A DNA stretch of 64,000 bases from Catenuloplanes indicus (GTDB taxonomy: Bacteria > Actinomycetota > Actinomycetes > Mycobacteriales > Micromonosporaceae), in assembly GCF_030813715.1 (NCBI RefSeq), contig NZ_JAUSUZ010000001.1, positions 4,526,001 through 4,590,000 on the forward strand, read 5' to 3'. The notes beneath the pieces were generated by a model. That model was not told the DNA's origin. It ran no database searches and worked only from the letters and a program-made list of their open reading frames with translations. The position numbers were made by a program, and so were the translations under genes. Of the stretch, positions 58,721-64,000 are shown in pieces. The stretch's first letter is position 1. Every line of letters begins with the position of its first letter.

Positions 58721-59986
58721 TCACGGTCCGCAGGGGTTGACGGCAGCGCGGACCGTGGCCGGGGCGGAGAGGACGGTGCAGGTGCCGTCGCGGGCCAGGA
58801 GGATGCCGCGGAGTGCGTCGAGGATGGCGGAGACGCGGGCGGGGGTGAGTGTGGCGGGGAGGGCGGCGTGGATGACGCCGACGCCGGCGCGGCCGCGGAC
58901 CGGGACCGCGGCGCCGACGGCGTCGCGGAGCGCGTAGACCGCGGCGTGCAGGTCGGCCGGGGGCAGGTCGATGCGCAGGCCGACCTCGCCGGCGTCGAAC
59001 GGGGCCCGGCCCCACCAGACCGGCGGTGTGCTCTCCGGGCGGGCGTCGCCGCCGAGCAGGTCGACCAGGACCGCGGCGCGGACGCCGACCGGTGCGGGGT
59101 CGCCCTCCAGCAGCATGGAGAGCGTGCCGGCCGTCTCGCGGACGGCGCGCTGCCGCGGGATGCCGGCGGGACGGCCGGCAGGCAGGTCGATCTCGATCGC
59201 GTCCGGGTGCACGGCCGAGCTACGGATGCCGAGGATCAGGTCGCGGGCCTCGGACGGGTTGGCCAGCGTGCGGGAGACCCAGAGCCGTGCGCCGGGCCGG
59301 GGCAGCACGCGGAGCGTGGCGGACGTGATGATGCCGGGCAGCGGGTCGGCGCAGCCGGCCAAGCGGGCGGGCCGGCGCGGGAAGCCGCCGAGCAGCCCGG
59401 CCGGGATGCCCTCGACCTGGCCGGGGAACCCACCGGCGTCGCCGAACTCGCGCACCGCGTCGCCGGTGAGCTGCAGCAGCTCGCCCTCGATGGTGAGGCA
59501 GCGCAGGTGCAGGATCTGTTCGCGCGGTGAGCCCCAGCGGTGGCGGAGCGGGCCGGTCTCGTCCGCCGCGAGCACGCCGCCGATGGTCGGGCCGGCGGAT
59601 GGCGGGTCGATGGCGAGCCGGCGGTTGACGCCGGCCAGCACGGTCTGCACCGAGCGCAGTGGCGTACCGGCGCCGACCTCGACCAGCAGGTCCGGCTCGG
59701 CGTGGCGGCGCAGACCAGCCAGGCGGCCGGTGTCCAGCACCAGGTCGAGGCCGTGCGGCGGCACGCTCCAGTCGAGCTTCGAACCGGCGCCGCGCGCGGT
59801 GAGAGTGAGGCCGGCGCGCGCCGCGACGCGCAGCACCTCGGCGGCGCCCTGGGTGTGCGGTGGCGCGGCGACCCAGTGGGGCTGGGTGCCGGCGACGGCG
59901 TCGGCGGGGCCGCCGGGCCGGGCGAACTGCGGGCCGCAGATCTCCATCAGGCGACGCAGGATCGCGTCGTCGGCGCTCGATCCCAT
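58721..59986 (-). CDS. FAD-binding oxidoreductase, GlcE-like (PCMH fold)
   Basis: A 421-residue flavoprotein of the PCMH/VAO type. The FAD-binding half shows LTARGAGSKLDWS near residue 62, a pyrophosphate loop PPSAGPTIGGVLAADETGP near 125 and GSPREQILHLRCLTIEGE. The sequence most resembles glycolate oxidase subunit GlcE, but the partner genes glcD and glcF are not adjacent. Substrate unknown. The ATG at 59986 has AGGGGA eight bases upstream. Convergent with the secreted protein and divergent from the S9 peptidase. Confidence 0.85.
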   Translation of the reverse strand: MGSSADDAILRRLMEICGPQFARPGGPADAVAGTQPHWVAAPPHTQGAAEVLRVAARAGLTLTARGAGSKLDWSVPPHGLDLVLDTGRLAGLRRHAEPDLLVEVGAGTPLRSVQTVLAGVNRRLAIDPPSAGPTIGGVLAADETGPLRHRWGSPREQILHLRCLTIEGELLQLTGDAVREFGDAGGFPGQVEGIPAGLLGGFPRRPARLAGCADPLPGIITSATLRVLPRPGARLWVSRTLANPSEARDLILGIRSSAVHPDAIEIDLPAGRPAGIPRQRAVRETAGTLSMLLEGDPAPVGVRAAVLVDLLGGDARPESTPPVWWGRAPFDAGEVGLRIDLPPADLHAAVYALRDAVGAAVPVRGRAGVGVIHAALPATLTPARVSAILDALRGILLARDGTCTVLSAPATVRAAVNPCGP

Positions 59987-60109
59987 GATTGTTTTCCCCT
60001 GTCCGCAACGACCCCCAGTCGACAACGGCGGCTTATCGTACACATGTTCGAACACGGTTGTGCAAGTCCTCAGGCGACAGCCGGTACGGCGCCGGTAACG
60101 TGGGGAGGC
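59987..60109. promoter_or_regulatory. Divergent promoter region with TGTTCGAACA palindrome
   Basis: A 123-base divergent region. TGTTCGAACA (60045-60054) is a perfect 10-bp palindrome between the two start sites, a candidate operator of unknown regulator. TAACGT (60096-60101) lies eight bases before the GTG of the S9 peptidase and could be its -10 element. Confidence 0.45.
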
Positions 60110-62209
60110 GTGACCACCGAGACGCCTGCCCACGCCCGACCGCCGATCGCAAAGCGGGTGCCGACCGAGCGCACCCACCACGGCGACACGGTCGTGGACC
60201 CATACGCCTGGCTGACCGCGAAGGACGATCCGGAGACGATCGCCTACCTCACCGCGGAGAACGAGTACACGGACGCGGTCACCGCGCACCTGGCCGGCCT
60301 GCGGGACAAGATCTTCAACGAGATCAAGGAGCGGACACAGGAGACGGACCTCTCCGTACCCTCCCGCAAGGGTGACTACTGGTACTACTCCCGCACGGTC
60401 GAGGGCAGCCAGTACGGCATCCACTGCCGGCGTGCGGTCGCGCCCGGCGAGACGGACCCGCCGATCCCGGCCGACGGTGCGCCACTGGCCGGCGAGGAGG
60501 TGCTGCTGGACGGCAACGTGCTGGCCGAGGGGCACGACTTCTTCGCGCTCGGCACGTTCGACGTGAGCCCGGACGGGCGGCGCCTGGCGTACTCGGTGGA
60601 CTTCGCCGGTGACGAGCGGTTCACGCTGCACGTCAAGGACCTGACCACCGGCGAGGTGCTGCCGGACGCGGTGCCCGAGGTGTCCTACGGCAGCGCCTGG
60701 TCCGCGGACGGCTCGGTGCTGTTCTACCTGACCGTGGACGACGCCTGGCGGCCGTACCGGGTGTGGCGGCACGTGATCGGCACGCCGACGGCCGACGACG
60801 CGATCGTGTTCGAGGAGCCGGACGAGCGGTTCTGGGTCGGCGTGGGCCTGACCCGGTCGGAGAAGTTCGTCCTGGTCGAGGCGAGCAGCAAGATCACCAG
60901 TGAGGTACGGGCAATCCCGGCGCACGCGCCGCTCAGCGAACCGGTCCTGATCGCGCCGCGCCGGCAGGGCGTGGAGTACTCCGTCGAGCACCACGGGCAC
61001 CGGTTCCTGATCCTGCACAACGACGGCGCGGAGGACTTCGCGCTGGCGTACACGTCGGCGGACAACCCGGGCGACTGGGTGCCGCTGATCCCGCACGAGC
61101 CGGGCACCCGGCTGGAGTCGGTCGACGCGTTCACCCACCACCTGGTGGTGTCGCTGCGCAAGAACGGGCTGACCGGCGTGCGCGTGCTGCCGATCGGCGG
61201 CACGGACAGCTACGACCTGGAGTTCCCGGAGCCGCTCTACGACGTCGGCCTGTCCGGCAACCCGGAGTACGACACGAACTCGATCCGGCTGCACTACACC
61301 TCGTTCGTCACGCCGAACTCGGTCTACGACTACGACCTGGTGACCCGCGCGCTGACGTTGCGCAAGCGGCAGCCGGTGCTGGGCGACTTCGACCCGGACG
61401 GGTACGAGCAGCACCGGGACTGGGCGCTCGCGGAAGACGGCACCCGGGTGCCGATCTCGCTGGTGTTCCGCAAGGGCGTGGCCCGGGACGGCCGGGCCCC
61501 GCTGGTCCTCTACGGCTACGGATCGTACGAGTCCAGCATGGACCCGTACTTCTCGATCGCCCGGCTGTCGCTGCTGGACCGCGGCGTCATCTTCGCGGTC
61601 GCGCACGTGCGCGGCGGCGGTGAGATGGGCCGCCGGTGGTACGAGGACGGCAAGCTGCTGGCGAAGAAGAACACGTTCACCGACTTCGTCGCGGCCGCGC
61701 GGCACGTGACCAAGGCCGGGTGGACGTCCGCCGACCGGATCGTGGCGCGCGGCGGCTCGGCCGGTGGCCTGCTGATGGGCGCGATCGCGAACCTGGCGCC
61801 GGACGCGTTCACCGGCGTGGTGGCCGAGGTGCCGTTCGTGGACGCACTGAACTCGATCCTCGACCCGTCGCTGCCGCTCACCGTGATCGAGTGGGAGGAG
61901 TGGGGCAACCCGCTCGAATCGGCCGAGGTGTACCAGTACATGAAGTCGTACACACCGTACGAGAACGTGACCGCGCAGGCGTACCCGCAGATCCTCGCGA
62001 TGACCGGGATCAACGACACGCGCGTGCTCTACCACGAGCCGGCCAAGTGGATCGCCCGGCTGCGGCACGTGGTACCGGACGGGACATTCCTGCTCAAGAC
62101 GGAGATGGGCGCGGGTCACGGCGGCCCTAGCGGCCGCTACGACGCGTGGAAGGAAGAGGCATTCGTGCTCTCCTGGATCCTCGACCGGCTGGGCCGCGCC
62201 ACGGTCTGA
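60110..62209 (+). CDS. S9A prolyl oligopeptidase-family peptidase (oligopeptidase B-like)
   Basis: A 699-residue cytoplasmic serine peptidase that cleaves short peptides. It has an N-terminal helical cap and seven-bladed propeller (about 1-420: DPYAWL, FDVSPDGRRLAYSVDF, SAWSADGSVLFYLT), then an alpha/beta hydrolase domain. The triad is visible: Ser in ARGGSAGGLLMGA near 549, Asp in TGINDTRVLYHEP near 635 and His in GAGHGGPSGRY near 668. PtrB-type sequence features such as HVRGGGEMGRRWYEDGK are present. The start is GTG at 60110, preceded by TAACGT; it probably lacks a leader. Confidence 0.92.
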   Translation: MTTETPAHARPPIAKRVPTERTHHGDTVVDPYAWLTAKDDPETIAYLTAENEYTDAVTAHLAGLRDKIFNEIKERTQETDLSVPSRKGDYWYYSRTVEGSQYGIHCRRAVAPGETDPPIPADGAPLAGEEVLLDGNVLAEGHDFFALGTFDVSPDGRRLAYSVDFAGDERFTLHVKDLTTGEVLPDAVPEVSYGSAWSADGSVLFYLTVDDAWRPYRVWRHVIGTPTADDAIVFEEPDERFWVGVGLTRSEKFVLVEASSKITSEVRAIPAHAPLSEPVLIAPRRQGVEYSVEHHGHRFLILHNDGAEDFALAYTSADNPGDWVPLIPHEPGTRLESVDAFTHHLVVSLRKNGLTGVRVLPIGGTDSYDLEFPEPLYDVGLSGNPEYDTNSIRLHYTSFVTPNSVYDYDLVTRALTLRKRQPVLGDFDPDGYEQHRDWALAEDGTRVPISLVFRKGVARDGRAPLVLYGYGSYESSMDPYFSIARLSLLDRGVIFAVAHVRGGGEMGRRWYEDGKLLAKKNTFTDFVAAARHVTKAGWTSADRIVARGGSAGGLLMGAIANLAPDAFTGVVAEVPFVDALNSILDPSLPLTVIEWEEWGNPLESAEVYQYMKSYTPYENVTAQAYPQILAMTGINDTRVLYHEPAKWIARLRHVVPDGTFLLKTEMGAGHGGPSGRYDAWKEEAFVLSWILDRLGRATV

Positions 62210-62214
62210 CGTCC

Positions 62215-62250
62215 GCGGACCGGCCAGGTCCCCTGACCCGGCCGGTCCGC
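62215..62250. terminator. Bidirectional hairpin between S9 peptidase and ABC exporter genes
   Basis: A 16-bp stem with a single G-U-type mismatch, left arm 62215-62230 and right arm 62235-62250, separated by CCCT. It lies between two convergent genes, 5 bases from each end. Confidence 0.82.
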
Positions 62251-62254
62251 GTCG

Positions 62255-63802
62255 TCAGGCGGCCCGCAGCTCCTCGACCGCGGTGCTGCCGCGCAGGAAG
62301 AGCAGGCTGATCCCGATCGTGGCCAGCACCGCCAGCAGCGCGCCGCCGATCAGGAGCAGAAGACCCGGCACGGGTACGGGCACCGCCTGCACGATCGGCC
62401 CGACGTCGACCGTACGCAGGAACGGCGCGCTCGCGACCGGGTCGCTGCAGATCGGGCCGTCGGCCGTGCAGATCGTGCCCTGGATGCCGCCCGACCGGAT
62501 CTCCGTCCCGAGGCTGCGCGTGACCAGCCAGCCGGACAGCCCCGCGATCAGCACCGCCGGTACGGCCGGGACGAACACCTGCCACACCACCGAACGGGCG
62601 ATCACGCCGCGCGGCACCCCGGTCGCGACCAGCGATGCGTAGGTGCGGCGGCGGGACACCAGACCGTCCGCGGCCGCGATCAGCAGCGCCAGCGCCGTGA
62701 TGGCGACGGCGACGGCGACGGCGAGATCCACCAGGTCCATCGCGTTGAGGTAGAAGCCGTCCTGGTGCGGTCCGGACAGCGCCGGCTCGCCGGTCACCGC
62801 GGTCCAGCGCAGGTCCACGGCCGACTTCGCGTCGGCCAGAGCCTGGAAGCGGGCCCGGAAGCCGGCCGACACGCCGCCGACCAGCACGCAGGCCAGCAGC
62901 GCGGCGAGCACCCGGCTGCCGCTCCACGGGTCGGCCATCAGCCGCGCACCGGCCAGCAGCGTGGACGGCGCCCGGCCCCACCGGCGCATCGCCACGCCCA
63001 CCAGGTACGCGATCGCCCCGGTCCCGGCGATCACGGACACCGCCATGACCAGTGGGACCACGACGAAGACCAGGTAGACGAACCAGTCCTCGACGGTCTT
63101 CGCACGCTCCCCGAACCACGCGGTGAGCGGCGCGAAGCCGAGGAACAGCGCGAGCCCGACCGCCAGGACCGGCCCGGGCCACGTGTGCGGTGTCCGGTGC
63201 CGGGTCGCCTGACGGGCCACGCCGAACGGGGTCACCCGCACCCGGCGCAACAACAGCGCGGCCACCAGCATCGCGGCCACCGGCAGCGCCACGCAGATCG
63301 CCACGATCGCCCAGGCGGGCGGCAGCACGTCCGTGGGCAGCCACAGCTCGCCGCGCGCGTTCCGCCGGTCCAGCAGCCGGTGCCCGCCGAGGAAGACGGC
63401 CAGGCCGGTAAGCGTGCCGATCAGCGTGGCCAGGCCGGTCTCCACGGCGATCACCGCGAGCGTCTGCCCGGGCGTGGCACCGGCGAGCCGGAACACGGCC
63501 AGCCGCCGGTCCCGGGCCGGTGCGCCGAGCCGTGAGCACTGCGCGGCCAGTGCCAGCACCGGGATGCAGAGCAGCAGCAGCGCGATCGCCACGCCCGGGC
63601 GCAGGCCCGGCTGCTGCATCAGATCCGACCGGTACTGGACGGACAGGCCGTCGCCGGTGTCCGGTGTGCGGATGGCCAGCACGGTCACGGCGCAGAGCAC
63701 GGCCACCGAGGCGAGCGCCGCGCTGACCGCGGTCAGCGTCACCCGCAGCGTGTCGGTGCGGGTGCCGGCCAAGGCCAGGCGCAGCGCGGTGCCGGGGCTC
63801 AC
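62255..63802 (-). CDS. FtsX-type ABC exporter permease
   Basis: A 515-residue permease with two FtsX-like halves and about eight to ten membrane helices, including RLAVFRLAGATPGQTL (intracellular coupling helix type) and the second-half RRRTYASLVATGVPRG. An extracytoplasmic segment near residue 420-455 contains a Cys pair (TICTADGPICSDP). It forms an exporter with the ATPase encoded just upstream; such systems export lipids, peptides or macrolides, or respond to antimicrobial peptides. The GTG at 63802 overlaps the ATPase stop (GTGA). Confidence 0.87.
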   Translation of the reverse strand: MSPGTALRLALAGTRTDTLRVTLTAVSAALASVAVLCAVTVLAIRTPDTGDGLSVQYRSDLMQQPGLRPGVAIALLLLCIPVLALAAQCSRLGAPARDRRLAVFRLAGATPGQTLAVIAVETGLATLIGTLTGLAVFLGGHRLLDRRNARGELWLPTDVLPPAWAIVAICVALPVAAMLVAALLLRRVRVTPFGVARQATRHRTPHTWPGPVLAVGLALFLGFAPLTAWFGERAKTVEDWFVYLVFVVVPLVMAVSVIAGTGAIAYLVGVAMRRWGRAPSTLLAGARLMADPWSGSRVLAALLACVLVGGVSAGFRARFQALADAKSAVDLRWTAVTGEPALSGPHQDGFYLNAMDLVDLAVAVAVAITALALLIAAADGLVSRRRTYASLVATGVPRGVIARSVVWQVFVPAVPAVLIAGLSGWLVTRSLGTEIRSGGIQGTICTADGPICSDPVASAPFLRTVDVGPIVQAVPVPVPGLLLLIGGALLAVLATIGISLLFLRGSTAVEELRAA

Positions 63803-64000
63803 CGGGCGGCCGCCATCGCCGCGGTGACGATCTCACCGTCGCGCATGACGAGCTCCCGGTCCGCGTAGCCGGCGATCCGCGGCTCGTGCGTGACCAGCAC
63901 GACCGTGGTGTCCTGCGCGCGGGCCAGCCGGACCAGGTGGCCCATCACCTGCTCACCGGCGAGCGTGTCCAGCGCGCCGGTCGGCTCGTCCGCGAACAGC
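63799..64000 (-). CDS. ABC exporter ATPase, partial (C-terminal 66 residues)
   Basis: The end of a MacB/LolD-type ATPase; the rest lies beyond the window. The Walker B and D-loop region FADEPTGALDTLAG is at the very edge, followed by the switch His in VLVTHEPRIAGYADREL and the ending MRDGEIVTAAMAAAR. It is translationally coupled to the FtsX-type permease. Confidence 0.9.
   Translation of the reverse strand, partial: LFADEPTGALDTLAGEQVMGHLVRLARAQDTTVVLVTHEPRIAGYADRELVMRDGEIVTAAMAAAR

Noticed and set aside
60041-60060. LexA/SOS box at TGTTCGAACA
   Set aside because: The actinobacterial SOS box is GAAC-N4-GTTC; here the half-sites are in the opposite order.

Overview
The window is high-GC DNA (about 70% by eye) with dense, tightly overlapping genes, many GTG starts, a bldC regulator, futalosine-pathway menaquinone genes and an LPXTG wall protein. 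This points to a filamentous actinomycete. The gene content and order look most like Micromonosporaceae (Actinoplanes/Micromonospora relatives); that family-level placement is inference, not a database result. No rRNA, tRNA, CRISPR array, transposase or phage gene was seen. The region reads as core chromosome with a few accessory genes.

Layout. 1-5.4 kb: a geranylgeranyl-reductase-family gene (cut by the window edge), menG, an LPXTG surface protein and mqnC, all minus strand. 5.5-10.2 kb: an SNF2-type helicase overlapping a SWIM zinc-finger gene, then an aldo/keto reductase. 10.2-13.7 kb: a complete paaABCDE operon for phenylacetyl-CoA epoxidation. 13.8-19.4 kb: a secreted SxxK serine hydrolase, mqnA, a GNAT enzyme, a His-rich membrane protein, and an MFS exporter with its ArsR-type regulator. 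19.7-26.0 kb: a HelR/HelD-like RNA polymerase motor, a GH15 glucosidase/trehalase, an FAD oxidoreductase and an unknown protein. 26.1-28.9 kb: a BtuFCD-type importer controlled by a cobalamin riboswitch. 29-31.4 kb: an M14 carboxypeptidase, a DUF4229 protein, and an MqnE-like protein that has lost the radical-SAM core. 31.6-37.2 kb: an NlpC/P60 hydrolase, a tail-anchored disordered protein and a DEAD-box RNA helicase. 37.6-42.6 kb: a cysteine desulfhydrase-like enzyme with an Lrp regulator, bldC, and ubiX-mqnP-ubiD. 43.4-49.3 kb: hemL, a histidine phosphatase, tlpA, ccdA, resB and ccsB in one operon. 49.5-57.1 kb: a signalling cluster of STAS protein, response regulator, a giant poly-HAMP hybrid kinase and a SpoIIE phosphatase. 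57-64 kb: a secreted protein, a GlcE-like oxidoreductase, an S9 oligopeptidase and an FtsX-type ABC exporter (cut by the edge).

How it fits together. Menaquinone is the main theme: mqnA and mqnC (futalosine route), mqnP, ubiD and ubiX (late prenylation and decarboxylation with the prFMN cofactor), menG (methylation) and a MenJ-like reductase are scattered across 42 kb. Next to them sit heme (hemL) and cytochrome c maturation (ccdA-tlpA-resB-ccsB), so much of the window builds the respiratory chain. mqnB, mqnD and an intact mqnE are not in the window. A second theme is signalling by partner switching: a soluble kinase with about nine HAMP units lies between a response regulator, a STAS antagonist and a SpoIIE-type phosphatase.

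The observations most worth following are the core-less MqnE homologue at the syntenic mqnE position, the B12 riboswitch with a hairpin that covers the btuF ribosome binding site, and the near-identical 276-bp HAMP repeats. There is also a recurrent TANNNT-N6-9-start arrangement suggesting many leaderless mRNAs, including those of mqnA, mqnC and the MqnE-like gene.
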